Positions 1 to 8,558 of a DNA stretch of 64,000 nucleotides are shown here, in pieces. Numbering within the stretch: position 1 is the first letter of the stretch; each line of letters starts with the position of its first letter. The stretch is from UBA6016 sp964568395. Lineage in GTDB: Bacteria; Campylobacterota; Campylobacteria; Campylobacterales; UBA6016. Made by a program: the position numbers and the translations under genes. Where the stretch lies: positions 30,549 through 94,548 of the forward strand of contig CAZMPN010000006.1 in assembly GCA_964568395.1 (NCBI GenBank), read 5' to 3'. The notes below the pieces were generated by a model. The model did not search any database. It was not told the origin of the DNA and saw only the letters and a list, made by a program, of their open reading frames with translations.

Positions 1-410
1 GTCAGAGCCTTGCGCTCGCCCTCCGAAATAGATCCGTCGGACATGGCCTCTATAAGTTGAGAGTTGAAATTGCCGAAGATCTTCGAAAAAGCGGAGGCGG
101 CTTGATTTAGGGTTAGACGGTTTGGCTCCAGAGCGTTCGAGCAAAAAGCCATAAAAAAATGAGCTATAGGAGCCGAATAGACGCTCAAATGCCTACACAT
201 AAAGACGAGCTCGTCGGCGTAAAGCCTATGTTGAGACTCGGACGGATTTAGTTTGCGGTAGATGTTTTTCTCTTTATCTTGACCGGAATAGCCTAGCTTG
301 TCGGCAAAGAATTTGTGAGGATTTATAGCCTCGTTATTTGAGAAATTTTCGAACGCGGAATCAAGCGCGTTATAGAAATTTATGTCGAAAGGAATGTTGC
401 GAGTAAGCAT
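1..410 (-). CDS. CII-like phage regulatory protein (partial, cut by window edge)
   Basis: An open frame starts at an ATG at 410 and runs leftward out of the window, giving about 136 residues without a stop. Residues 50-75 contain YRKLNPSES followed by ADELVFM, which resembles the helix-turn-helix of the phage regulatory protein CII/CP76 family of P2-like and Neisseria prophages. In those phages CII activates the early replication genes. Here the gene is divergent from an HTH repressor at 636 with operators between, the usual layout of a lysis-lysogeny switch. The leftward early genes would lie outside the window. The family assignment rests on motif memory only. Confidence 0.6.
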   Translation of the reverse strand, partial: MLTRNIPFDINFYNALDSAFENFSNNEAINPHKFFADKLGYSGQDKEKNIYRKLNPSESQHRLYADELVFMCRHLSVYSAPIAHFFMAFCSNALEPNRLTLNQAASAFSKIFGNFNSQLIEAMSDGSISEGERKAL

Positions 411-577
411 GGTTAAAACTCCGAATGGTTTTCACTAAAGGAAAGCGCAAAAAACGGCTATTATTTACCCATTGACTTTTAAGCCCTATTTGTGGACTAA
501 TAAAAGATTTTCTAATGGGAATAAAACGAAAAAAGAACGGTTGACGAATAAAAAACAAAAGTTATGGTGTGGATTAT

Positions 578-593
578 AGAAAGATTTCTTTCT
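578..593. promoter_or_regulatory. Operator 1 of the phage-like switch (inverted repeat)
   Basis: The sequence AGAAAGATTTCTTTCT is an inverted repeat whose arms extend to 9 bases each when flanking AT and AT are counted (576-595, TT centre). It sits in the divergent region between the CII-like gene and the repressor. A second copy with the same AGAAA-N6-TTTCT layout lies 31 bases away at 609-624, about three helical turns. I infer binding by the HTH protein encoded at 636. Confidence 0.6.
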
Positions 594-608
594 ATTGTCA
601 AGAGTAAT

Positions 609-624
609 AGAAAAAAATATTTCT
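609..624. promoter_or_regulatory. Operator 2 of the phage-like switch
   Basis: AGAAA-AAAATA-TTTCT has the same half-sites and spacing as operator 1, and ends 11 bases before the repressor start codon at 636. Binding here would block repressor translation signals and transcription, so autoregulation is likely. A lone TTTCT half-site also occurs at 509-513. Confidence 0.5.
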
Positions 625-635
625 GGAGTTAGTAT

Positions 636-962
636 ATGAGCATGGGAGAAAGGCTAAAAAAAGCCCGAAAACACATAGGTTTAACGCAAGATAAACTTGG
701 CGAAAAATATGGAATAAAACAGCATTCAATAAAGGCTATGGAGATAGGTCAACAAAAAATAAGTACAGATTTCGCAGAAGACATGGAAAAAGATTTTTCT
801 ATTAACGGATGGTGGCTGCTGACCGGCAAAGGTGAGATGATGAAGCAAAATTGCGAAATATTAACAGAGGATGAGAGACAACTTCTCGAAAGTTATAGAA
901 AACTATCAGACGAACGCAAGAAATGGTATTACTTTAAAATAGTAGCGGAGAGCCTGGAGTGA
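636..962 (+). CDS. XRE-family HTH repressor, phage type
   Basis: This 108-residue protein has an N-terminal helix-turn-helix (residues about 4-56, with GLTQDKLGEKYGI as the first helices) and the segment GWWLLTGKGEM, which is typical of short phage repressors in which the DNA-binding domain is followed by a small oligomerisation tail. It lacks a LexA/CI-type peptidase domain, so RecA-driven self-cleavage is not expected. A TGGAG ribosome site precedes the ATG at 636. The stop overlaps the GTG start of the next gene (GTGA), so the two proteins are coupled. Likely role: keeps the leftward early operon silent through the AGAAA-N6-TTTCT sites. Confidence 0.75.
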   Translation: MSMGERLKKARKHIGLTQDKLGEKYGIKQHSIKAMEIGQQKISTDFAEDMEKDFSINGWWLLTGKGEMMKQNCEILTEDERQLLESYRKLSDERKKWYYFKIVAESLE

Positions 963-3043
963 ATGCCGATTTAGCAAACGACATTGAAAATCTATATAGC
1001 AAACTACTAGAAGTTGAAAATGCCGGTAATAAACATGGCATAGAAAACTTAAAAACCATAATCTCACTACTAGAGGACAAAACAAGAAAAAAACTAACCA
1101 ATAACATTGCCTCCATAAGAACTTCAGTTGAAAATAATCTAAAAGAAATAAATGAATACATAGAAAGAGACAGAACTACTCAATCAAGACTCTACAATGC
1201 AACAGGAAACATACTGGGAAAAATAACAGAGTTGCCAAACATTTTTAAAAATGGACTTGGACGTCAAGAATTTTGGAAGCTATTTGATGAATATTGCGAA
1301 GGAAGCGGTGATTATCTCGACTGCAAAGATTTTATATTTCCGGAAACGCCTGAAGAAATAAAAATAAGACTACCCTCAAAAGCAGACTTTACTAATGCAG
1401 TTTTTAAATGTGATGTTATATTTATCGCAAAAAATGGTGCTGAGCCTTCAGAATTAAACATTGAAAATTGCAAATTTAAAAATTTAATATTTTCTAACTG
1501 CAAAATCAAAAAAATCAATACAAGCAATAGCAACGTCAATGAATATCTAAAACTTATAGCAACGCACTTTACAAATTCCATCGAAATAAAACGAATGAAC
1601 GTTGGCACATCAATCATGATTGATAAGTGCACCACGGAAAACACATCCAATTCAATAGAAATTAATGATGTAAAAACACCAATTATTAATATTCTAATAA
1701 TGAATAATGAAACAATACAGTACTTTCAAAATATAAATATTGCTTCATCGGAAATAAAAAAAGGGGTAATAATAAATTGCGCTAATGCATCATACGTGAG
1801 AATAGGCATAATGGATACTAATTATGATCTAAAAGAAAAACATGAAATAACAATACTTGACGGCCTAAAATTAAACATACACATTAGCAGCATGACGGAA
1901 ACGGACATATTCATAGATACTGAAATGATTGAAACATTATTTATATCATATTCAAAATTGCATGGCGATATATCTGTAAAAAAGGCAATAAAAGATTTAT
2001 ATTTATCAAATTGCAGCACTACAAACAATTTAATAATTAACTCTGGAACAATAGAAAAATTGGGGTTAACCAAAACAATAATTGAAAAAAGAATGGAAGT
2101 AAATAGTATACAAAATGACAAAAGTAAGAACAATATATCTATACGAGATTGCACAATAAACAAAGACGGCTCCTTGACAATATATAATAAAAATATTAAT
2201 AAATACAGCTTACCAGAAATAGATAAATTAGAGAACAAAGGATTATTTTCACTAATAAACATGGTGATACTTCACGGCATAAATATTAAAAAAAGCACAT
2301 TAGGAAACACAGAGTTTCACAATATAGATATGAAAAATGCAAACATCAAAATTGAAAATTCATCGTTAGCGGATACAAAATTTTATTCCGTTCAATGGCC
2401 AAACATAAAAAATATAAATGCAGAGCAAGACACTTTTAGACAACTAAAGTACGTTCACGAAAAAATGGGCGACAACATCACAGCAGCCAAATTCTATGCC
2501 GGAGAACTTGAAGAATATAAAAAGAAGAAAGTCGGCGATGAGGAAATATCATTAAAAGATAAAACTCTATTGCACATTTCAGGTTTATTGTCGGAGCATG
2601 GACAAAACTGGGTAAGACCATTGCTGCTAATGAGCATTCTCATGATAGCAATGATGCAAATATTCACACTAATACTCAATAAGCTTTATGTCCCGCTATC
2701 AACAAATAACAACTTAATTGTTCTATATATGATATTCTTTGCCATTGCGGTAATAGCGCCACATACAAGATATAAAAATAAAATTAAAACAGACCATTAT
2801 CTATCAATGCTGCTTGCGATATCAATAGCTTACCTATATTTGATGGACGGCGCAATATTCAACAACTCAATAAACTATGTCAATCCGCTTATAGGCACGT
2901 TCAAAGACATAAACACTACAAATAGCCGCGGGATCGACGAAGATAGAAAATTACTATTCGTGCTATGGATAGGCTATAAAGCCTTCTTCATAATGCTGGG
3001 ATATCACCTGGTCGTATCACTAAAAAGAATCACGAAGTTTTAG
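959..3043 (+). CDS. Pentapeptide-repeat-like membrane protein, candidate lysogenic conversion/defence gene
   Basis: This 694-residue protein starts at GTG, overlapping the repressor stop. Residues 1-60 look like a coiled coil. Residues about 100-480 are a long run of short beta-strand repeats with many I, N and S, compatible with a right-handed beta-helix of diverged pentapeptide type. The segment DTFRQLKYVHEKMGD near residue 490 and four hydrophobic segments at about 551-575, 586-602, 613-634 and 667-687 match the C-terminal membrane domain seen in pentapeptide-repeat membrane proteins. The gene is very A+T rich compared with the chromosome. It is expressed with the repressor, that is, in the lysogen. 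Superinfection exclusion or abortive infection is inferred, not shown. Confidence 0.6.
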   Translation: MNADLANDIENLYSKLLEVENAGNKHGIENLKTIISLLEDKTRKKLTNNIASIRTSVENNLKEINEYIERDRTTQSRLYNATGNILGKITELPNIFKNGLGRQEFWKLFDEYCEGSGDYLDCKDFIFPETPEEIKIRLPSKADFTNAVFKCDVIFIAKNGAEPSELNIENCKFKNLIFSNCKIKKINTSNSNVNEYLKLIATHFTNSIEIKRMNVGTSIMIDKCTTENTSNSIEINDVKTPIINILIMNNETIQYFQNINIASSEIKKGVIINCANASYVRIGIMDTNYDLKEKHEITILDGLKLNIHISSMTETDIFIDTEMIETLFISYSKLHGDISVKKAIKDLYLSNCSTTNNLIINSGTIEKLGLTKTIIEKRMEVNSIQNDKSKNNISIRDCTINKDGSLTIYNKNINKYSLPEIDKLENKGLFSLINMVILHGINIKKSTLGNTEFHNIDMKNANIKIENSSLADTKFYSVQWPNIKNINAEQDTFRQLKYVHEKMGDNITAAKFYAGELEEYKKKKVGDEEISLKDKTLLHISGLLSEHGQNWVRPLLLMSILMIAMMQIFTLILNKLYVPLSTNNNLIVLYMIFFAIAVIAPHTRYKNKIKTDHYLSMLLAISIAYLYLMDGAIFNNSINYVNPLIGTFKDINTTNSRGIDEDRKLLFVLWIGYKAFFIMLGYHLVVSLKRITKF

Positions 3044-3150
3044 GAAAAAATATGGAATGAGACGGAAAAATTTTTATATATTCCTGGACAAATAGAATTC
3101 TTTTTGCTATGATTTTCGAAAATTTTTACTATAAATAAGGTTTTGAAAAT

Positions 3151-4311
3151 ATGCAATACATAGATATTTTTTCAGGCTGTGGTGGATTGGCCTACGGTCT
3201 TCATTCCGCCGGTTGGAATTCTTTATTTGCTATTGAAAAAAGTAACGATGCTTTTAGTACATTGAAACATAATATTTTCGCCAAAAAAGATAATAATAGC
3301 TGGCCAGAATGGCTGGATGTTGCCCCCCATGATATAAATGAGCTTCTGAAAAATAATAGGACAGAGCTTAAAAAGCTTGCCGGAAAAATTGCACTTGTTG
3401 CCGGTGGCCCACCTTGTCAAGGCTTTTCTACTGCCGGAAAAAGGCAGGCCGATGATGTCAGAAATCAACTGGTTTCTTCTTATATAGATTTTGTTTCTAT
3501 GGTTAAACCTGAACTTATTTTTTTTGAAAATGTTAAAGGTTTTACTCTCAAGTTCGATAAAAATGGAAATCGTGTTTCTTACTTGGATATAGCAGTCAGC
3601 TCTCTAAATAAAATCGGCTATAACGTTCATGGCCAACTTATCGATTTTTCTGAGTTTGGTGTTCCTCAAAAAAGAAAGCGATTTATCATGGTGGGCACAA
3701 AAAATACCAATATAAACCCTGATTCTTTTTTCAAGAAGCTATATGAAAACCGTGAAGCATTTTTAAAATCTAAAGGCATTTCTCAAAATATTTCTATATT
3801 TGATGCCATCTCTGATTTACATAAAGAAAATGGAACCATTACTTGCCCTGATAGTAGCAATTTTTCATCTGGCGTCTATTCCAAAACAATGAATGATTTT
3901 CAGCGTCTCATGAGAGGCAAGAAGTATAAAGCTGGACAAGTGGCAGATAGTCATCGCTTTCCAAAACATTCATCAGAAGTTATGAGACGCTTCTCTTCTA
4001 TGATCTGTGGCGTATCCGACAATATGGGCACGAAAAAGAGAAATCAATATGTTTTGTGCGCAAATACGCCTTCTCCAACTTTGACAACGCTACCCGATGA
4101 TTACATACATTATTCTGAGCCAAGAATTCTCACCCCCAGAGAATACGCTAGAATACAAACATTCCCAGACTCTTTTGAATTTAAGGGTAAATACACAACT
4201 GGCGGCTGGAGAAGAAAATTAGAGACACCACGCTATACCCAGATAGGAAATGCCATACCGCCTTTGTTTGCCGAGCAAGCCGGTATTGCTTTGGCCCAAC
4301 TTCTTAAATAA
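3151..4311 (+). CDS. DNA (cytosine-5-)-methyltransferase
   Basis: This 386-residue enzyme transfers a methyl group from S-adenosylmethionine to C5 of cytosine in a specific DNA site. Motif I FSGCGGLAYGL lies near residues 7-17, and the catalytic PCQ motif is in GGPPCQGFSTAGKR with Cys89. ENV is in FFENVKGF near residue 125, motif VIII QKRKRF near 172 and motif X QIGNAIPP near 364. The target recognition region is roughly residues 190-330, and its site cannot be read from sequence. All motifs are intact, so it should be active. It converges with the helicase-nuclease gene with no intervening base, and both are A+T rich, suggesting joint acquisition. It may be a phage self-protection enzyme or half of a restriction-like pair. 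Confidence 0.92.
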   Translation: MQYIDIFSGCGGLAYGLHSAGWNSLFAIEKSNDAFSTLKHNIFAKKDNNSWPEWLDVAPHDINELLKNNRTELKKLAGKIALVAGGPPCQGFSTAGKRQADDVRNQLVSSYIDFVSMVKPELIFFENVKGFTLKFDKNGNRVSYLDIAVSSLNKIGYNVHGQLIDFSEFGVPQKRKRFIMVGTKNTNINPDSFFKKLYENREAFLKSKGISQNISIFDAISDLHKENGTITCPDSSNFSSGVYSKTMNDFQRLMRGKKYKAGQVADSHRFPKHSSEVMRRFSSMICGVSDNMGTKKRNQYVLCANTPSPTLTTLPDDYIHYSEPRILTPREYARIQTFPDSFEFKGKYTTGGWRRKLETPRYTQIGNAIPPLFAEQAGIALAQLLK

Positions 4312-7074
4312 CTACTTTCCATATCCGCATACACATCCTGGCGTAGAACATTTCTTATTTAAAGAGTTGTTTCTTATTTCGTCTGCGGCTTGCGTGATAT
4401 CCTTTTTTATGGCAGCTAAATCTATATCCAAAAGTTCTCTGTTGTGTTCTTCATTCTTATTTAGATTATATATCTGCACAAAATCAGCTTTTCTGCCGGT
4501 TAAATCTTTATATCCTAGTCCATAGAGCAAAAGCTGGTTTCTATTTATAGAAGATATTTCGTAATCTTTATTGTTTAAGCTCGTTTTGAAATCTACGATA
4601 TAAATTTTTTCTTCGCCGCTTACATCTCTTTTTTTGACCATATCTATTCTGCCATTGACTATGATTCCATTGCCAAAGTCCAATTCTATTCCCTGCTCTG
4701 CGTATTCTATATTTTTAAGTTCTTGTTTGTGTTTGCCAAAATAGTCATTTATGCTATTTTTCGCCTTTTCAGATAGTTCTTTTTTAACTTTATCTATGGC
4801 GTATGGAAAATGAAAATGATTTTCTTCTAAACTTTCCATTGATAATGTTTCTACTATTTCGCCATCTATTGCTTTTTTGTGTATTTCCATAAGTGCATCA
4901 TGTATAGATTTCCCGTATCCCATTCTAGGGTTTAGAGGTTTTCTGAAACCATATAAAGTATAATATTTGAAGCTATACGGGCACTCAAAATATGATTGCA
5001 ATAAAGAAAAATTCAGCACTATGTGGCTTAGCTCTTCTTTTGATCTTGGCTCTATTTTTTTTCTATCCGAAAAATTTCTTTCTGACGAAACCACTTGGGC
5101 TCCAGTTTGTCTCATTTCTGTCAAAAAGTCAGATGGGGTTTTTTCATTTCTAGTTGTGCCTGGCGCTCTTGAGACAAATAAAAACTTTTTAGATCTAGTC
5201 ATGGCAACGTAAAAGATTCTTCTTTCGTCGACTATTGCGCCACCGTCATATTTTTCTCGATTTGCTATTAGGTCATCTGTCATAAATTTCCAAACCTTCG
5301 TGCCACCTATTTTTTGCGCCGGAAAATAATTTTTATTCATAAATGGCACGAACACAACTGGAAATTCAAGCCCCTTTGCTTGATACACAGTCATTATTAC
5401 TACCGCATTAACATTTCTATATGATTGATTTAGCCATCCTTCTGGATAGTAATCATTTGCCGAATACTCCAAGAATCCCATAAAGTCATTTAGTTTTTGA
5501 GATGGGTCTGATTTGAAATGCACAGATTCAAAGTCATCTATAATTTGACTGAACATACCAAGGTTATAAAATATTATTTCAGATTTATCATATTGTTTGC
5601 TTTCGTGCAATCCGTCAAATTTACCCTCTGTTATATCTGCATTTTTTCTAAAGTCTTCGAAAATTTGCTGCAATATGAATTCTTCATACCAAAAAATAAT
5701 TTTTTTATCTTCTTCGTAAGTATTGGCATCTCTTAGTCTTTTTTTTATTTTATTTAATCCTTCTATTGCCTTTTTTAAATCTTTTTTATCTATTTTTTCA
5801 GAAAGTTCAGTCCATCTTCTTGTGAGTTCGTCTTCATCAATTGCCCCCTGTAAGTATTCAAATATTCCCTGACTTGCAATTACTTCTGGTTGTTTCATCA
5901 GCTGTGTTACGCCAGTAACAATAAAAGGTATTTCTGCTTCTGTTAATTTTTGGACCAAAAGTTCCGCTTTTTTCCATTTTCGCAGGAGTATGCACATGTC
6001 AGAATAGTCAAGCCCCCTTGCTTCTTCATCAGCCTTGTCAGTAAATGCTATTCCTCTTGTATTCTTAATAGTGTTGACTATAAAATCAAGCTCTTTGTCT
6101 TGTTCATCGTACATATTTAGGATAATATCACCTTGCTCATATGCTTGATGTCCTGCTGCCTTCATACTTTTTTGAAGTCTTTCAGGATTGTTATTTTCTA
6201 TCACGCCTTTTGCTGTTGTTACTATTGCATCACTACTTCTAAAGTTTTCCTCAAGAACAACCTGCTTTACATTGGTATAGTTTTTCTCAAAGTTTAGAAT
6301 GTTGTGTATATCACTGCCGCGCCATTGATATATTGTCTGGTCGTCGTCGCCAACTACGCATATATTTGCCCCTAGCTTACTTAGCTCCCTTACTATCATT
6401 TCCTGGACATGATTTACATCTTGATACTCATCCACTATCAAATATTTTATTTTTTCTGTTACTTTTTGTTTGAAAGCATGATTTTCTTGTAGATTTTTTA
6501 AGAAGTGTGTCAGAAGCATCGTATAGTCAAGATAACCATGCTCTCTAAGATATTGCTCATATTTGGAAATTATCTCTTGATATTTGTCTGGTATTTTCCC
6601 ATCCCCGCTTTCTAGCTCCGACTCCCTTAGTATATTTAGCCAGGTTATATACAAATGCGTATCGGTAAATCTTTTCATTCCAAGATCTGATAGACCAGTC
6701 TTTCTTGGCGCTCTATCTATCATTAGTTTTTGTTTTACGTCTGTTAGTACTGAATACTTTTGATAGCCAGGAAGATTGTCTTGCAAGAATTGTAAACACC
6801 AGCCGTGTGTAGTACCTATGTACATTTCAGCCAATCCATTTATATTGTCAAATTTTTCTTTAAATCTATTGAGTACTCTATGTTTTAACTCTGCCGCTGC
6901 TTTTTCTGTAAAAGTGAAAGCCACTATACTGGATGGACTAACACCTTTTTTCTCCACTATATTTACTATTCGCCTTGAGATTGTTTCTGTTTTTCCGGAG
7001 CCGGCGCAAGCTATTATTTGCAAGTTATTATCTATTGTTTCGATAGCCTCTAGTTGTGAATTTGTAAGTTTCAT
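4312..7074 (-). CDS. UvrD/Rep-type helicase fused to a Fe-S PD-(D/E)XK nuclease
   Basis: This 920-residue protein is an SF1A helicase with a C-terminal RecB/Cas4-type nuclease. Walker A ACAGSGKT is at residues 22-29 and motif II VDEYQD near 213. GDDDQTIYQWRG follows near 243, NFRSS near 278 and motif VI FYVAMTRSK near 623. The nuclease part shows GKSIHDAL near 718, GRID near 808 and VDFKTS near 828 followed by QLLLYGLGY. A cysteine in SYFECPYSF near 696 and a C-terminal C-x4-C-x-C near 905-911 could ligate a 4Fe-4S cluster as in AddB and Cas4. Chromosomal AddA/RecB proteins are usually longer and paired. This one stands alone beside a methyltransferase in a phage-like region, so a defence or phage recombination role is plausible. 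Confidence 0.85.
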   Translation of the reverse strand: MKLTNSQLEAIETIDNNLQIIACAGSGKTETISRRIVNIVEKKGVSPSSIVAFTFTEKAAAELKHRVLNRFKEKFDNINGLAEMYIGTTHGWCLQFLQDNLPGYQKYSVLTDVKQKLMIDRAPRKTGLSDLGMKRFTDTHLYITWLNILRESELESGDGKIPDKYQEIISKYEQYLREHGYLDYTMLLTHFLKNLQENHAFKQKVTEKIKYLIVDEYQDVNHVQEMIVRELSKLGANICVVGDDDQTIYQWRGSDIHNILNFEKNYTNVKQVVLEENFRSSDAIVTTAKGVIENNNPERLQKSMKAAGHQAYEQGDIILNMYDEQDKELDFIVNTIKNTRGIAFTDKADEEARGLDYSDMCILLRKWKKAELLVQKLTEAEIPFIVTGVTQLMKQPEVIASQGIFEYLQGAIDEDELTRRWTELSEKIDKKDLKKAIEGLNKIKKRLRDANTYEEDKKIIFWYEEFILQQIFEDFRKNADITEGKFDGLHESKQYDKSEIIFYNLGMFSQIIDDFESVHFKSDPSQKLNDFMGFLEYSANDYYPEGWLNQSYRNVNAVVIMTVYQAKGLEFPVVFVPFMNKNYFPAQKIGGTKVWKFMTDDLIANREKYDGGAIVDERRIFYVAMTRSKKFLFVSRAPGTTRNEKTPSDFLTEMRQTGAQVVSSERNFSDRKKIEPRSKEELSHIVLNFSLLQSYFECPYSFKYYTLYGFRKPLNPRMGYGKSIHDALMEIHKKAIDGEIVETLSMESLEENHFHFPYAIDKVKKELSEKAKNSINDYFGKHKQELKNIEYAEQGIELDFGNGIIVNGRIDMVKKRDVSGEEKIYIVDFKTSLNNKDYEISSINRNQLLLYGLGYKDLTGRKADFVQIYNLNKNEEHNRELLDIDLAAIKKDITQAADEIRNNSLNKKCSTPGCVCGYGK

Positions 7075-7098
7075 TGCGGCTCCTTTTTGTAATTCGTT

Positions 7099-7437
7099 TT
7101 AATTTCTTCCAGTATATCCAGAAATAAAATATATAATTATTATATGCCCTTCATTACTTATTAGTGCCACTATGTAGTTTGTTTTTAATATATTTTCGCA
7201 TGCTATGTTTATGCCTATTCCACAATATAGCCTTCTTTTTTCGTCAAAAACCATTGACCTGCCACCATTTGCCATTAGTACAAAACCTGCGTTTTGTGTA
7301 GTAGAGAAGCAGCCGTTAAAAGTAATGTTATTTATATTGTATTTTTGGTTAGATTTATTTTGTATTCTGTTTGATATGGTATATTTTTTACTATTTCATA
7401 TGTTTCTTAATAGATGCAACGCGAAATAATTTATCAT
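7099..7437 (-). pseudogene. Small open frame upstream of the helicase, broken by an in-frame TGA
   Basis: A frame begins with ATG at 7437, hits TGA at codon 14 (7396-7398), then stays open for 98 codons to a TAA at 7099-7101, 24 bases before the helicase start. The long open part has no ATG until 7275 and no GTG or TTG before that. Being open for 98 codons in such A+T-rich DNA suggests former coding. The C-terminal segment includes GIGINIACENI and EGHIIIIYFISG. I do not recognise the family. It may be a decayed gene of the helicase operon or a 58-residue protein starting at 7275. The 7438-7598 stretch beyond it shows nothing I can interpret. Confidence 0.3.
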
Positions 7438-7598
7438 CTAAAATACCATAGAACCTAAATCACGTTATGATTTTTTAGACTTCGTAAATATATTCAAACT
7501 CATTCACAGTTTTTTTAAGCTCAATACAGAAAAAAAGAAGTAGTTACTTACACATAATATAAATAAAAAACCCTTTATAAATAATAATCGCAAAGCCC

Positions 7599-7634
7599 AA
7601 TCGGCTAACCGGCCATAGGCCGAAGGCGCCGATT
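7599..7634 (-). terminator. Terminator-like nested hairpin after the phage-like operon
   Basis: AATCGGC at 7599-7605 pairs with GCCGATT at 7628-7634, with an inner GGCC-ATA-GGCC stem at 7611-7621. It begins five bases beyond the stop of the last gene of the leftward operon. On the minus strand a T-rich stretch follows at 7573-7560, but not immediately, so classical intrinsic termination is uncertain. Confidence 0.5.
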
Positions 7635-7638
7635 GCGG

Positions 7639-7995
7639 CTATACCTTGAAAGCCTCCACGAAAATCCTATCGGGGGTTTGGCCTCTGACTTTCAAATGTT
7701 GCATTATTAGAGACTCGATCTCTTTGGCGTTAAGAGTCTTTTTGACATTATAGATCTTCATTTGCCACATCTTCTGATTAGACCATATCATGCAGCTAAA
7801 CGACTTGTTATAGTTGAAATCGTCTATAGGAACCATTTCGGTAGACGACTGATAACAGACTTCATAGATTTCCATTACCTTTTGAGTTGTAGCAGCCTCC
7901 AGAAAAGCCAGGGCGTCTTGCCAGGAATTACAATCAAGAATTACGCTAGAGCTTTTATTTCCTTGTTTTAAAGTAGCTTTGAAAAGTTTTGACAC
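7639..7995 (-). CDS. Hypothetical protein, last gene of the phage-like operon
   Basis: This 118-residue soluble protein matches no family I recognise. It has a mixed alpha-beta pattern: an N-terminal strand pair (FKATLKQGN, SSSVILDC), a helix (WQDALAFLEAA), and a C-terminal half with KTLNAKEIESLIMQHL, consistent with a small single-domain protein. It is 5 bases downstream of the 130-residue gene and is followed by the nested hairpin, so it ends the transcription unit. No signal peptide or membrane segment is visible. A role in virion assembly or DNA binding is guesswork. Confidence 0.7.
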   Translation of the reverse strand: MSKLFKATLKQGNKSSSVILDCNSWQDALAFLEAATTQKVMEIYEVCYQSSTEMVPIDDFNYNKSFSCMIWSNQKMWQMKIYNVKKTLNAKEIESLIMQHLKVRGQTPDRIFVEAFKV

Positions 7996-8000
7996 GACGC

Positions 8001-8393
8001 TTACCTCACGGAATATTTTTTAATATCTACATACGGCGAGCTAAAATCAAGAGGAACTTCATGATAAAGCTCGCGGCATTTGATTTCTTCAAAAGGGGTC
8101 GGGGAGTATCCGGGAGGAGCAGAAGGTAAGAATATAGCCTGATCTACATAGTTTATATAGGCATATTTAGAGCTTCCATAATAAGGAAGAATTCGTTGCG
8201 GCATATTGATAGTAATGGGAGCACCGGGTAAAGAAATAAAAATCCAAGGAGAAGGCAAAAGCTCTTCAGAGTAAATATACATAGCACCGCCGCTATAATC
8301 ACGAAAACCAAGCGAGCCACCTGGAATATAAGGATAAGCTCGGCCATCTACAACGACATAGTCCGGTAACGAGCAGATAAGAGGGATTATCAT
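8001..8393 (-). CDS. Hypothetical proline- and tyrosine-rich protein in the phage-like operon
   Basis: This 130-residue protein is rich in P, Y and I, with alternating hydrophobic strands, and looks like a small beta protein. It has no recognisable family. The ATG at 8393 overlaps the stop of the upstream 51-residue gene (ATGA), which supports this start and shows translational coupling. The composition would suit a virion surface or plug protein, but this is inference from context alone. Confidence 0.65.
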   Translation of the reverse strand: MIIPLICSLPDYVVVDGRAYPYIPGGSLGFRDYSGGAMYIYSEELLPSPWIFISLPGAPITINMPQRILPYYGSSKYAYINYVDQAIFLPSAPPGYSPTPFEEIKCRELYHEVPLDFSSPYVDIKKYSVR

Positions 8394-8545
8394 TCGAAAG
8401 GCTCTAAATCAGGAACTTGTTCGCATACGACCGCAACGAGAGCCTCCAAAAGCTTTTGAATATTTTTATTGCTAATGAATATATTACGAAGGATACTAAG
8501 CTCTTCTTCTATCTTCTCAGCACAATCTATAGGAGCGTCAGCCAT
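8390..8545 (-). CDS. Small acidic helical protein (51 aa) in the phage-like operon
   Basis: An ATG at 8545 opens a 51-residue frame ending with TGA that overlaps the next ATG. The sequence is acidic and strongly helical (EKIEEELSIL, NIQKLLEALVAVV) with two cysteines. The upstream gene ends 13 bases earlier and AAGGA lies at about the right distance before the ATG. It is shorter than common gene-finding cut-offs, but its tight fit between two coupled genes argues it is real. Function unknown; small helical coiled-coil partner is possible. Confidence 0.65.
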   Translation of the reverse strand: MADAPIDCAEKIEEELSILRNIFISNKNIQKLLEALVAVVCEQVPDLEPFE

Positions 8546-8558
8546 TATTTATCCTTAG

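Noticed and set aside
4312..7074. Assignment of the helicase-nuclease to a named defence system such as Gabija
   Set aside because: GajB is a much shorter helicase without a Cas4-type nuclease and needs an adjacent OLD-type GajA, which is absent.
7099..7430. Open frame on the plus strand at 7205-7429
   Set aside because: It overlaps the better supported minus-strand frame, has no ribosome site and looks like shadow sequence in A+T-rich DNA.
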